A stretch of DNA of 64,000 nt from Streptomyces sp. cg36 (GCF_041080675.1 NZ_CP163520.1:5952001-6016000), one strand, 5' to 3'. Counted from the first letter of the stretch, positions 34,336 to 42,874 are shown. Numbers and translations are program-made. Notes: generated by a model not told the origin, from the letters alone.

Positions 34336-36255
34336 ATGACGGCCGAGCTGGTAAGGGGACAGAACCACCCCCTGCCCCAGACCCGACTGGAGATCCGCGT
34401 GTCGGCCGACGCGCCCCTCGTCGCCGGAGCCACCCTCGGCGACGAGAACGGCACGGTGCGCGGGGCCGACCGGGTCGTCCACCCCGGCGCGCCCGCGTTC
34501 CCGGGCCTGGAGGTCCCGCGGCAGGCCGCCGCCGACCACCGTCTCGCGGTGGACCTGGAGGCGCTGCCCGCGGACGTGCACCGGGTGAGCGTGCTGCTGG
34601 CGCTGCCGCTCCAGGCCGGCGGGCCCGGCCGGTTCGCCGCCGTCTCCGCGCCCGTGGTGGCCGTCACCGGCCTCGACGGCGCCGGGATCGCCAGCTACAC
34701 GATCACCGGCCTGGACGCGGAGTCGGCGGTCGTCGCCCTGGAGCTCTATCTGCGCGGCGGCGCCTGGAAGGTCCGCGCGATCGGCCAGGGCTACGCGGGC
34801 GGTCTCGCCGCCATGCTCCTCGACCAGGGGCTGGCGGAGGCCCACCCGCTCGCCGCGACGATCCTGGACGCGGTGGCGCTCGGCGCCGCCCGCTCGGTCG
34901 CGGCGCCCCCGCCGCGCCCGTCGGACGAGGCGCGGGTGCGGGCGGCGGCGCCCGGCCCCGGCGCCACCGACGGCGGTCCGGGCGCGGCCGTGCCGCCGCC
35001 CGCCCCGGCGCAGCAGCCGCTGACCGACGGCGGCCCCATCGACTACGCGCACCCGCGCCGCCACAGCGCGCCCCCGGCCCCGGCGCCCACCGCGCCGCCG
35101 GCGGCCCCCGGCGAGCCCGCGCGCCCGGTGGCGGGCGACGCCACCGGCTGGTCGATGGAGGAGCGGCTGTACAACCAGGTGTGGGGCATGTTCGAGGACC
35201 TGGCCCGCACCACCGCCGCGTACCGCAGCGCGGTCGACTTCGCGGACTCGCGGCGGGAGCAGGAGCTGGACCGCGTGCTCTCCGATCCGCGCAGCCGGAT
35301 CGGCTCCACCGGCGACCAGGCCCGCGCGGACGCCTCGGCCCGGCGCGAGGAGCTGGTCGAGCGGGCCAAGGAGGCGTTCGACCGGGACCTGGCGCAGCTG
35401 ACCGCCGAGTCCGAGGTCGTCGAGCCCGCCCTGCCGCCCGCCTTCGCGGGCTGGGAGAACCCGGTCTGGCACGGCTACCGGGTCCCGATGGAGATCCCGA
35501 TGGCGCTGCGCGTGGGTGACCTCATGCTGCCGGAGCGGCCCGGGCTGCGGATCCCCATGCTGGTGCGGCTGCCCCTGGAGCGCGGGCTGTGGATCGACTC
35601 CGGCCGCACCTCCTCGGAGGCCGCGACGGTGACGGACCCCGAGCGGCTCAAGCGGCTCGCCCTGGACACCGCGGTGGCGCTGGCGGCGCGGATGCTCGCG
35701 GTCTACCCGGCGCACGAGTTCGCGGTGCACGTCGTCGATCCGGCGGGGGCGGCGGCCGGGGCGCTCGCCCCGCTGACGGGCGCGGGCGTGCTCGCCGCGC
35801 CGCCCGCGGCCGGTGCCCAGGGGGTGGCGGCGGTGCTGGGCGGGCTCACCGAGCGCGTCGACCTGCTCCAGATGGCGGCGCGCGGCGGCGCCGGGGCGGA
35901 CGCGCTGCCGCCCGGCATGGACACCGCCGAGCAGCTCCTGATCGTCAACGACTTCCCGCACGGGTTCGACGACCGCGCGGTCAACCAGCTGCGCTACCTC
36001 GCCGACGAGGGCCCCTCGGTCGGGGTGCACCTGCTGATGGTCGCCGACCGCGAGGAGGCCAGCGCGTACGGGCCGGTGCTCCAGCCGCTGTGGCGGGCGC
36101 TGCTGCGGCTCACACCGGTGCCGGGCGACCATCTGGCCGACCCGTGGGTGGGCCACGCCTGGACGTACGAGCCGCCGCTGGTTCCGCCGGGCAGCGCGGT
36201 CCTCGGGCGGGTGCTCGGCCAGGTGGCGGAGGCGAGGCGCGCCTGGCCGCGCTGA
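34336..36255 (+). CDS. large TerD-type protein with C-terminal FtsK-like domain
   Basis: The 639-residue protein starts with a TerD-related beta-domain (about 1-180; YTITGLDAESAVVALELYLRGGAWKVRAIGQGYAGGLA is cited by its ends only). A Pro/Ala-rich linker follows (about 195-275), then a helical stretch RLYNQVWGMFEDLARTTAAYRSAV. The C-terminal domain (about 370-620) resembles the FtsK/SpoIIIE-like part of such proteins (WENPVWHGYRVPMEIPMALRVGD, GMDTAEQLLIVNDFP, VGVHLLMVADREE) but has no Walker A Lys. It may be a non-catalytic scaffold that joins TerD stress proteins to a motor. Ribosome site GAGGGGAC. Confidence 0.75.
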   Translation: MTAELVRGQNHPLPQTRLEIRVSADAPLVAGATLGDENGTVRGADRVVHPGAPAFPGLEVPRQAAADHRLAVDLEALPADVHRVSVLLALPLQAGGPGRFAAVSAPVVAVTGLDGAGIASYTITGLDAESAVVALELYLRGGAWKVRAIGQGYAGGLAAMLLDQGLAEAHPLAATILDAVALGAARSVAAPPPRPSDEARVRAAAPGPGATDGGPGAAVPPPAPAQQPLTDGGPIDYAHPRRHSAPPAPAPTAPPAAPGEPARPVAGDATGWSMEERLYNQVWGMFEDLARTTAAYRSAVDFADSRREQELDRVLSDPRSRIGSTGDQARADASARREELVERAKEAFDRDLAQLTAESEVVEPALPPAFAGWENPVWHGYRVPMEIPMALRVGDLMLPERPGLRIPMLVRLPLERGLWIDSGRTSSEAATVTDPERLKRLALDTAVALAARMLAVYPAHEFAVHVVDPAGAAAGALAPLTGAGVLAAPPAAGAQGVAAVLGGLTERVDLLQMAARGGAGADALPPGMDTAEQLLIVNDFPHGFDDRAVNQLRYLADEGPSVGVHLLMVADREEASAYGPVLQPLWRALLRLTPVPGDHLADPWVGHAWTYEPPLVPPGSAVLGRVLGQVAEARRAWPR

Positions 36256-36563
36256 CACCGGCCTCCGGGCGGGCGCCGGCCCCCCTGGCGGACCCTGGCC
36301 TCCGGGGCGGGCACCAGGACCCCCGGGCGGGCACCGGCCTCCGGGCGGGCGACTTGGTTCTCCTTTACCTTTCCCTTTACCTTCTCTTGGTAATTGGGTA
36401 GGCTTCGACCATGCGGAGGGGAGTACTCCCGACTGCGGTGATCCCGTCAATACGGACCGAACGACCGGTCCCGGGACACCGGCCCGGCGCGCACGGCGCT
36501 CGGGTGGAGGAGACCTCCGGCAGCGACGACGCTGATCAGTAGCGGTACGAAGCCGGAGGCACA
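36256..36563 (+). promoter_or_regulatory. terC upstream region
   Basis: This gene-free stretch has a C/T-rich tract (36360-36385), a TAGGCT -10 box at 36399-36404 (TTTACC at 36377-36382 is a possible -35) and the riboswitch listed next. Transcription would begin near 36411, exactly where the riboswitch stem starts. Confidence 0.6.
36411..36525 (+). promoter_or_regulatory. yybP-ykoY manganese riboswitch
   Basis: The leader of terC carries the family's landmarks: GGGGAGTA in the first loop (36418-36425), GTCAATAC in the middle, and the closing GGTGGAGGAGACCTCC segment. A basal stem CGGAGG (36414-36419) pairs with CCTCCG (36514-36519). These RNAs bind Mn2+ and switch on genes for metal exporters, including TerC/Alx-type proteins. 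The position, size (about 110 bases) and downstream gene all agree. Confidence 0.8.
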
Positions 36564-37544
36564 GTGGACGTTTCGATGACCCTCTGGGTGCTGACCATTC
36601 TCGGTCTGTGCGCCCTCATCGCGGTCGACTTCTTCATCGGGCGCAAGCCCCATGACGTATCCATCAAGGAAGCCGGAATCTGGACGGTCGTCTGGATCGT
36701 GCTGGCCGCGCTCTTCGGCGTCGGCCTGCTGGTCTTCGGCAACAGCCAGGCGTCCGGCGAGTTCTTCGCGGGCTTCATCACCGAGAAGTCGCTCTCCGTC
36801 GACAACCTCTTCGTCTTCATCCTGATCATGGCGAAGTTCTCGGTGCCGACCCAGCTCCAGCAGCGCGTCCTGCTCTTCGGCGTGCTGATAGCGCTGGTGC
36901 TGCGGGCGATCTTCATCGCGGCCGGCGCCGCGATCATCGCCAGCTTCTCCTGGGTCTTCTACCTCTTCGGCGCGTTCCTGATCTACACCGCCTGGAAGCT
37001 GATCCAGGAGGCGCGCTCCGACGAGGAGGACGAGGAGTTCGAGGAGAACCGGCTGCTCAAGTCCATCGAGCAGAAGTTCGGCGTGGCCGACAAGTACCAC
37101 GGCACCAAGCTCTTCATCCATGAGCACGGCAAGAAGATCATGACGCCGCTGCTGGTCGTGATGCTCGCCATCGGCATGACCGACGTGCTCTTCGCGATGG
37201 ACTCCATCCCGGCGATCTTCGGCCTCACCCAGGACCCGTACATCGTCTTCACCGCCAACGCGTTCGCCCTGATGGGCCTGCGCCAGCTGTACTTCCTCAT
37301 CGGTGGCCTCCTCAAGAAGCTCGTCCACCTCAGCTACGGCCTCTCGGTGATCCTCGGCTTCATCGGAGTGAAGCTGGTGCTGCACGCCCTGCACGAGAAC
37401 GGGGTGAACGTGCCGGAGATCTCCATCCCGGTCTCGCTCGCCGTCATCTGCGGCGTGCTGGTCATCACCACCATCACCAGCCTGATGGCCGCCAAGAAGC
37501 AGGCGGCGGCCGAGGAGGGCGACCGCAAGGGCGTCGAGGTCTGA
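36564..37544 (+). CDS. TerC-family integral membrane protein
   Basis: The 326-residue protein has about nine membrane helices. The TerC core signatures SVDNLFVFILI and TDVLFAMDSIPAIFG carry the conserved Asp residues in the helices that handle the metal. Members export Mn2+ or take part in metalation of secreted enzymes, which fits the Mn riboswitch in the leader. A cytoplasmic acidic loop (ARSDEEDEEFEENR) lies between helices. GTG start with GGAGG five bases away. Confidence 0.95.
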   Translation: MDVSMTLWVLTILGLCALIAVDFFIGRKPHDVSIKEAGIWTVVWIVLAALFGVGLLVFGNSQASGEFFAGFITEKSLSVDNLFVFILIMAKFSVPTQLQQRVLLFGVLIALVLRAIFIAAGAAIIASFSWVFYLFGAFLIYTAWKLIQEARSDEEDEEFEENRLLKSIEQKFGVADKYHGTKLFIHEHGKKIMTPLLVVMLAIGMTDVLFAMDSIPAIFGLTQDPYIVFTANAFALMGLRQLYFLIGGLLKKLVHLSYGLSVILGFIGVKLVLHALHENGVNVPEISIPVSLAVICGVLVITTITSLMAAKKQAAAEEGDRKGVEV

Positions 37545-37557
37545 CCGGCCCCCGGGG

Positions 37558-37583
37558 GCGCGCGGCGCGTACGCACCGCGCGC
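37558..37583 (+). terminator. terminator after terC
   Basis: GCGCGCGG (37558-37565) pairs with CCGCGCGC (37576-37583) around a 10-base loop. A GCCCCCGGGGGC palindrome is directly before it. Confidence 0.6.
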
Positions 37584-37682
37584 ACCGGTCGGCCGGGCGC
37601 CCGGTTGCCGTGCCGGTCGGCCGGTGCTTGCTTGGACGGGGAGAGCTCCCGGCCCGCGGGAGCACGCGGACCAGGAGGAACC

Positions 37683-37988
37683 ATGAAGTTCGCGCAGATC
37701 ATCGACTTCGAGACCGAGCGCGCGGACGAGATGCGCGAGCTCGTCCGCCAGTACGAGGAGCGGGCCCGGGCCGAGGGCCGCAAGTCCGCCCCCACGCGCC
37801 GCACCCTGCTGCGCGACCGGGCCAACCCCAACCGCTATCTGGCCGTGGTCGAGTTCGACTCGTACGAGGACGCGATGGCCAACAGCGACGCGCCGGAGAC
37901 GGCCGAGCTGGCCCAGCGGCTGGCGGCGCTCTCCACCCGCCCGCCCGCCTTCACGGACTGCGACGTGGCGGAGTCCGCGCCCCTGTAG
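37683..37988 (+). CDS. small dimeric alpha/beta-barrel-like protein
   Basis: The 101-residue soluble protein opens MKFAQIIDFETERADEMREL and contains NRYLAVVEFDSYEDAMANSD. The beta-alpha-beta pattern with an aromatic/acidic 'VEFDSYEDA' strand is that of ABM/EthD-like dimeric alpha+beta barrels. The role is unknown. An ideal AGGAGG ribosome site sits before the ATG. It is a stand-alone gene between terC and a convergent transporter. Confidence 0.75.
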   Translation: MKFAQIIDFETERADEMRELVRQYEERARAEGRKSAPTRRTLLRDRANPNRYLAVVEFDSYEDAMANSDAPETAELAQRLAALSTRPPAFTDCDVAESAPL

Positions 37989-38103
37989 CGCCCGGCGCCG
38001 GGGCGGGGCCGCCCGTCCCGGCGGAGCCCCGTCCCGGCGCACGGAGCCCGTCCTCGCACCTCCGCCCGCGCCCCGGCGCCCGGCGTGCACGGCGCACCGG
38101 CGC

Positions 38104-39429
38104 TCAGGCGGGTGCCGCCGTCTCCGCCTCCGGCCCGGCCGCGGCGGGCGCGGGCCTGGTATCCGGCAGCAGCGCGAAGCAGCCGAGGCTCAGCAGGGCG
38201 AGCGCCGTCAGATACGCCGCCACGCCCCACGGCGGCCCGTCGCCGCGCGCCAGCGCGGTCGCCACCACCGGCGTCAGCGCGCCGCCCAGCACCCCGCCCA
38301 GGTTGTAGCCGACGGCCGCGCCCGTGCAGCGCACCCGCGGCTCGTACAGCTCCGGCAGATGGGCCGCGGTCACCGCGAACATGGTGACGAACCCGAGCAG
38401 CGCCCCCAGGAAGCCCGTGAACATCAGCAGCGGCTCGCCGGTCTGGAGCAGCGCGACCATCGGGAACATCCACAGCGCACAGGCCGCGCACCCCGCCAGG
38501 CACAGCGGGCGCCGCCCCAGCCGGTCGCCCAGCACGGCCACCACCGGGGTGAGCGTGCCCTTGACGGCGACGGCGGCCATGACGCACACCAGCATGACCG
38601 TACGGCTCACCCCCAGGCGTTCCGTGGCGTACGCGAGGGCCCAGGTGGTCACCGCGTAGAACACCGCGTACCCCACGGAGAGCGCCCCCGCGGTCAGCAG
38701 CAGCAGCCGCCAGTGGTCGCGCACCACCTCCGCCAGCGGCAGCCGGGCGCGTTCGCCGATCTCCTCGAACTGCGGTGTCTCGGGGAGCGAGGAGCGCAGC
38801 AGCAGCCCGCCCGCCGCGAGCAGCCCCGCCCCCCAGAACGGGACCCGCCACCCCCACGAGCGGAACTCGGCGTCGGTGAGCCCCGCCGACAGCGCCAGCA
38901 TCACGCCATTGGCCAGCAGGAACCCGGCCGCCGGGCCCATCTGCGGAAACGACGACCACAGCACCCGGCGCCGCGCGGGCGCGTGCTCGACGGCGAGCAG
39001 CACGGCCCCGCCCCACTCGCCGCCGAGCCCGAACCCCTGGAGGAAGCGCAGGAGCAGCAGCAGGACGGGAGCCGCGGCGCCGATGGACGCGTACGAGGGC
39101 ACGCAGCCGACGGCGACGGTGGCCAGACCGGTCAGACCCAGCGAGAGGAAGAGCACCGGACGGCGGCCGTGGCGGTCGCCGATGTGGCCGAAGACGACCG
39201 AGCCGAGCGGCCGGGCGACGAAGCCGATGCCGAAGGTCGCGAACGCGGCCAGGGTGCCCGCCAGCGGGGAGAACGTCGGGAAGAAGAGCGGGCCGAGCAC
39301 CAGCGCGGCGGCCGTTCCGTACACGAAGAAGTCGTAGAACTCGACCGCCGTACCGGCGAGCGAGGCGGCGCCGAGCCGCGCCATCGACGGTGGGGCGTGT
39401 GTGCGGGCAGAGGTGGGGGAGGTGTGCAT
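38104..39429 (-). CDS. MFS transporter, metabolite:H+ symporter type
   Basis: The protein has 441 residues from MHTSPTSARTHAP (39429) and 12 predicted helices. The MHS-subfamily hallmarks are FDFF-like EFYDFFVYG in helix 1, GHIGDRHGRRPVL in loop 2-3 and the second repeat GDRLGRRPLCL. FLQGFGLGGEWGGAVLLAVEHAP in the middle is also characteristic. Relatives carry dicarboxylates, shikimate, proline or alpha-ketoglutarate, but the substrate here is unknown. A TAGTTG box seven bases before the ATG suggests a leaderless message. Confidence 0.88.
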   Translation of the reverse strand: MHTSPTSARTHAPPSMARLGAASLAGTAVEFYDFFVYGTAAALVLGPLFFPTFSPLAGTLAAFATFGIGFVARPLGSVVFGHIGDRHGRRPVLFLSLGLTGLATVAVGCVPSYASIGAAAPVLLLLLRFLQGFGLGGEWGGAVLLAVEHAPARRRVLWSSFPQMGPAAGFLLANGVMLALSAGLTDAEFRSWGWRVPFWGAGLLAAGGLLLRSSLPETPQFEEIGERARLPLAEVVRDHWRLLLLTAGALSVGYAVFYAVTTWALAYATERLGVSRTVMLVCVMAAVAVKGTLTPVVAVLGDRLGRRPLCLAGCAACALWMFPMVALLQTGEPLLMFTGFLGALLGFVTMFAVTAAHLPELYEPRVRCTGAAVGYNLGGVLGGALTPVVATALARGDGPPWGVAAYLTALALLSLGCFALLPDTRPAPAAAGPEAETAAPA

Positions 39430-39504
39430 GCCGCGCCAACTACCCGTGCCCACGGGCGGTTACGGGGGCGTGCGGAAGCGCGGTCGCGGCCGGAGTGAGC
39501 TGAC

Positions 39505-39510
39505 TACACT
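39505..39510 (+). promoter_or_regulatory. -10 box of the EACC1-caspase operon
   Basis: TACACT fits TANNNT and lies 42 bases before the EACC1 ATG. The stretch between is G-rich and contains the ribosome site. Confidence 0.5.
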
Positions 39511-39552
39511 GAGGATCCGGCAGGCGGGAGCGGGGCGGGGACGGGGGCGTCG

Positions 39553-39978
39553 ATGAGCGCGGACACCAGCGTGGACCTGTGGGTGACCGGCGGGCCGGGC
39601 GCGGACGCCGAGGAACTCGACGCGCTGGCGCGGCAGTTGCGCGACCGGCTGCTCGAACTCGACGTCCACGACGTCCGGGCCCGCTCCGGCGGGCGCGTCC
39701 CGGACGGCGCCAAGCCGGGCGACGCCGTCGTGGCCGGCGCACTGGTCGTCACGGCCCTCCCGGTGGTGCTCCCCGAGGTGTTCCGGCTGCTCGGCACCTG
39801 GGTGAGCAGCCGTCCGGCGCGCGGCGTCCGGGTGGAGCTCGACGGGCGCAGCATCGCACTCGACGACGCCACGCCGCAGGAGCGCCAGCGGCTGATCGAC
39901 GCCTTCCTCGCACCCCGGCCGGATTCCGCTCCCGGGGCGCCGGAGGACCCCGCGGGATCCCCGTCCGACGGGGAGTGA
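39553..39978 (+). CDS. effector-associated constant component EACC1
   Basis: The 141-residue protein opens DLWVTGGPGADAEELDALAR and contains RDRLLELDVHDVRA. One membrane-like segment follows (about residues 58-78), then GVRVELDGRSIALDDATPQERQRLIDAFL. This is the form of EACC1, a small protein described in comparative studies of bacterial conflict systems as the constant partner of varied effectors. It is encoded directly before a caspase, and the two genes overlap by four bases (GTGA), so they are translated together. The biochemical role is unknown; anchoring or sensing is inferred. Confidence 0.8.
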   Translation: MSADTSVDLWVTGGPGADAEELDALARQLRDRLLELDVHDVRARSGGRVPDGAKPGDAVVAGALVVTALPVVLPEVFRLLGTWVSSRPARGVRVELDGRSIALDDATPQERQRLIDAFLAPRPDSAPGAPEDPAGSPSDGE

Positions 39979-41450
39979 GACGGGTGGGCCCCGCCGAGAA
40001 GAGCGGCGACCGCACCGGACGCGACCCGGAGGGCGGACCGGCGAGACGGGAGCGGTGGAGCGACGGCCCGGGGAGCCGGGACGCCCTGCTCATCGCCACC
40101 GGCGAGTACGACGACCCGGCGCTGCGCACCCTGCGTTCCCCCGGGCAGGACTGCCGGGGCCTCGCCGAGGTCCTGGGGCACCCGGACATCGGCGCCTTCC
40201 GCACCGAGCAGCTGCGGGACCGCCCGGCCCATCAGGTGGCCCGCGCCCTGGAGGGGTTCTTCCGCGACCGGGGCCGCGACGACCTGCTGCTGCTCCATCT
40301 GTCCGGCCACGGCATCAAGGACGACGACGGGCACCTCTACTTCGCGGCCCGCGACACCGACCGGGGCCTGCCCGCCTCCACCGCGATCCCCGCCGCCTTC
40401 CTGCACGACCGGATGGAGCGCTGCCGCGCCCGCACCATCGTGGTGCTGCTCGACTGCTGCTACAGCGGCGCCTTCCTGCCGGGCTCCAAGGGCGACGACC
40501 AGGTGCACGTGCGCGAGGAGCTCTCCGGCCACGGCAGGGTGGTCCTGACGGCCACCAACCGCATCGAGTACGCGTGGGAGGGCGAGCGGCCGGACACGGC
40601 GGCCCCGCAGCCCTCCCGGTTCACCGGCGCCCTCATCGAGGGCCTGCGCAGCGGCGCGGCCGACCTGGACGGCGACGGCCGCATCACGGTCACCGAGCTC
40701 TACGACTACGTGTACGAGCGGCTGCGGCGCAGCGGGGTGCGGCAGACGCCGAGGATGTGGGCCGACGTCGAGTACCGGGTCGTCCTCGCGCGCGTGGCGG
40801 AAGTCGCGCCCGTGAGCGCCCCGCCCCCGGAGGTCCGGCCCGCGGAGGTCCTGTCGCCGGGCGTCCCGCCGCCGCCCGCGAGTCCGCCGCGTTCCGGGCC
40901 CGAGCGGTCCCGCAGGACGGGCCAGGACGCGCTGCTCCGCCTGGACCTCACCCTGGAGGAGACCGTCTTCGGCGCCACCAAGGAGATCCGGTTCGACACC
41001 GCGGTGGTCTGTCCGGTCTGCCGGGGGCTGGCGGTGGCCCGGCACATGTGCGCGCGGTGCGGTGGCGAGGGCCGCGTCCGGGAGGTCCGGACGCTCGCGC
41101 TGCGGATCCCGGCGGGCGTCGAGAACGGCACCCGGCTGCTGCTGCGCGGCAAGGGCGAGGCGGGCAAGGGCGGCGGACCGGCCGGCGACCTCTACGTCGA
41201 GGTCCACGAACGGCCGGACGCGCGGTTCCGGCGGCGGGGCGACGACCTGCACAGCACCCACCGCATCCCGCGCGAACTCGCCGAGTCCGGCGGCCAGACC
41301 CGTATCGACACCCTGGACGGGCCGCGCACGGTGCTGGTGCCCGCGGGCACCGTCGGCGGCCGGACGCTGCGGCTGCGGCGGCTCGGGGTGCAGCGCCCGG
41401 GGAGCCCCGGGCGCGGCAGTCTGCTCGTACGCCTGGAAGTGGACGAGTAG
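39975..41450 (+). CDS. caspase-family peptidase fused to a DnaJ C-terminal domain
   Basis: The 491-residue protein begins at the GTG overlapping the EACC1 stop. Residues about 35-275 are a caspase/metacaspase fold with LHLSGHGIKDDDGHLYF (His112) and VVLLDCCYSGAFL (Cys162), so the dyad is intact. At 230-241 there is a perfect EF-hand loop, DLDGDGRITVTE. A Pro-rich linker (about 278-312) leads to a DnaJ C-terminal module (about 320-491). LDLTLEETVFGATKEIRF is followed by a half zinc site, CPVC (346-349) and CARC (359-362). LALRIPAGVENGTRLLLRGKGEAG and DLYVEVHERPDARFRRRGDDL come next. The J domain and one of the two zinc pairs of canonical DnaJ are absent. I infer a Ca-regulated protease that captures unfolded or specific polypeptides through the DnaJ part. 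Confidence 0.85.
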   Translation: MRRVGPAEKSGDRTGRDPEGGPARRERWSDGPGSRDALLIATGEYDDPALRTLRSPGQDCRGLAEVLGHPDIGAFRTEQLRDRPAHQVARALEGFFRDRGRDDLLLLHLSGHGIKDDDGHLYFAARDTDRGLPASTAIPAAFLHDRMERCRARTIVVLLDCCYSGAFLPGSKGDDQVHVREELSGHGRVVLTATNRIEYAWEGERPDTAAPQPSRFTGALIEGLRSGAADLDGDGRITVTELYDYVYERLRRSGVRQTPRMWADVEYRVVLARVAEVAPVSAPPPEVRPAEVLSPGVPPPPASPPRSGPERSRRTGQDALLRLDLTLEETVFGATKEIRFDTAVVCPVCRGLAVARHMCARCGGEGRVREVRTLALRIPAGVENGTRLLLRGKGEAGKGGGPAGDLYVEVHERPDARFRRRGDDLHSTHRIPRELAESGGQTRIDTLDGPRTVLVPAGTVGGRTLRLRRLGVQRPGSPGRGSLLVRLEVDE

Positions 41451-41495
41451 GGGCCCGGGGGCGCGCCTGCGCCCCCGCGGACGCCCCGGTGGGGC

Positions 41496-42152
41496 CTACC
41501 AGCCCCGGGCGTGCCACTCCGGGAGCTTGGGGCGCTCCTCGCCGAGCGTGGTGTCGTCGCCGTGGCCGGGGTAGACCCAGGTCTCGTCCGGCAGGGGGGC
41601 GAAGAGCTTGGTCTCGACGTCGTGGATCAGGCTGGCGAACGCCTGCGGGTCCTTCCGGGTGTTGCCGACGCCGCCCGGGAAGAGGCAGTCGCCGGTGAAC
41701 ACGTGCGGATGGCCGTGCGGGTCGTCGTAGACCAGGGCGATCGAGCCGGGCGTGTGGCCGACCAGGTGCCGGGCGGTGAGCTCCACCCGGCCGACGCGGA
41801 CGGTGTCGCCGTCCTCGACGGGGACGTCCGTCGGCACGGGGATGCCCTCGGCGTCGTGGCGGCCCGCGTACGTGCGCGCGCCCGTGGCGGCCACGACCTC
41901 GGCGAGCGCCTGCCAGTGGTCGTCGTGGCGGTGGGTGGTGACGACGGCGGCGATGCCGTCGTCACCGATCAGCGTCAGCAGGGTCGCGGGCTCGGCCGCC
42001 GCGTCGATCAGCAGTTGCTCGCCGGTGGCCCGGCAGCGCAGCAGGTACGCGTTGTTGTTCATCGGGCCCACCGCGACCTTGGAGATCATGAGGTCGGCGA
42101 GCTCGTGCACATCCGCCGGACCGCCGACCTTGACCGTTCCGCTGTACGTCAT
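41496..42152 (-). CDS. MBL-fold metallo-hydrolase (glyoxalase II-like)
   Basis: The 218-residue protein has the zinc motif THRHDDHWQAL (HxHxDH), a second His in LVGHTPGSIALVYDD, Asp in FTGDCLFPGGVGNTRKD and a last His in WVYPGHGDDTTLGEE. It resembles hydroxyacylglutathione hydrolase-type thioesterases. Streptomyces uses mycothiol rather than glutathione, so a mycothiol thioester is a reasonable guess, supported by the next gene. TACGCT ends six bases before the ATG, so it is probably leaderless. Confidence 0.9.
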   Translation of the reverse strand: MTYSGTVKVGGPADVHELADLMISKVAVGPMNNNAYLLRCRATGEQLLIDAAAEPATLLTLIGDDGIAAVVTTHRHDDHWQALAEVVAATGARTYAGRHDAEGIPVPTDVPVEDGDTVRVGRVELTARHLVGHTPGSIALVYDDPHGHPHVFTGDCLFPGGVGNTRKDPQAFASLIHDVETKLFAPLPDETWVYPGHGDDTTLGEERPKLPEWHARGW

Positions 42153-42158
42153 GGGCTC

Positions 42159-42164
42159 AGCGTA
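42159..42164 (-). promoter_or_regulatory. -10 box of the leaderless MBL-fold gene
   Basis: On the minus strand TACGCT ends six bases before the ATG at 42152. Confidence 0.5.
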
Positions 42165-42174
42165 GCGCCCGGTC

Positions 42175-42861
42175 CTACAGGGGCGGCAGGGCGGGCAGCG
42201 GCCCGCCGGTGACCTTCAGGGCGGAGCCGTCCCTGCGCCCGGCGAGCCAGCCCAGCAGGTCCCACGGGGGGCCGCCGACGGTCACCGGGGCGCCCTGGTC
42301 GCCGCCGGTGCTCAGGCTGTGGCCGTTGTTGCCGGTGAGGGTGGTCGGGGGGACCGCGGCGTTGCCCGCGAACCGGTCGGCCAGGAACTGGATCTCGCGC
42401 CGGACGAACTCGTCCGGCAGGTCCTCCAGTTCGTAGCCGACGCCCAGGTCGACGTGGTGCAGCTCGACCTCGATCAGCCGGCGGAAGGGGATGCGGGCGG
42501 CCTCGTCCAGGACGCCGTTGCGGAGCTCGACCGTCCGGCTCCAGTCGGCGGGGCGGGCGCCCTCCGCCCGGAAGCGGTCCGCGCTGTCGCGCAGGTCGGC
42601 GAGGTGGACGTCGAGCGGGCGCGTCGCGTCGCGCGCGATGTCGGCGTCCCGGGCCTCGCCGCTCTCGTACATGGGCCGTCCGCCCAGGACGTTGACGAGC
42701 GCGTCCGCGTTGCGGGCCAGGTGGGCGAGGACGTGGCCGCGGCTCCAGCCCGGAAGCCGTGACGGCCCGGCGAGTGCCGCGTTGTCCAGTGCGGCGGCTG
42801 CGGTGAGCAGCCGGTCGGTGGCTTCCTGTACAGCTGCCAGGTCGTGCGCATGATCAATCAT
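42175..42861 (-). CDS. maleylpyruvate isomerase-family, mycothiol-dependent enzyme
   Basis: The 228-residue protein has the DinB-like four-helix bundle of the mycothiol-dependent maleylpyruvate isomerase family. Its metal His residues are in GWSRGHVLAHLARNADAL and RLIEVELHHVDLGVGY. A small C-terminal domain (VTVGGPPWDLLGWLAGRRDGSAL) is present. The reaction in this member is unknown; mycothiol S-transfer is the family theme. ATG 42861 is chosen because TATCGT ends seven bases upstream. A longer frame to 42960 adds no conserved sequence. It is followed by the MBL hydrolase on the same strand, 23 bases apart. Confidence 0.9.
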   Translation of the reverse strand: MIDHAHDLAAVQEATDRLLTAAAALDNAALAGPSRLPGWSRGHVLAHLARNADALVNVLGGRPMYESGEARDADIARDATRPLDVHLADLRDSADRFRAEGARPADWSRTVELRNGVLDEAARIPFRRLIEVELHHVDLGVGYELEDLPDEFVRREIQFLADRFAGNAAVPPTTLTGNNGHSLSTGGDQGAPVTVGGPPWDLLGWLAGRRDGSALKVTGGPLPALPPL

Positions 42862-42868
42862 GGCGCCG

Positions 42869-42874
42869 ACGATA
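42869..42874 (-). promoter_or_regulatory. -10 box of the leaderless mycothiol-dependent enzyme gene
   Basis: On the minus strand TATCGT ends seven bases before the ATG at 42861. Confidence 0.5.
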
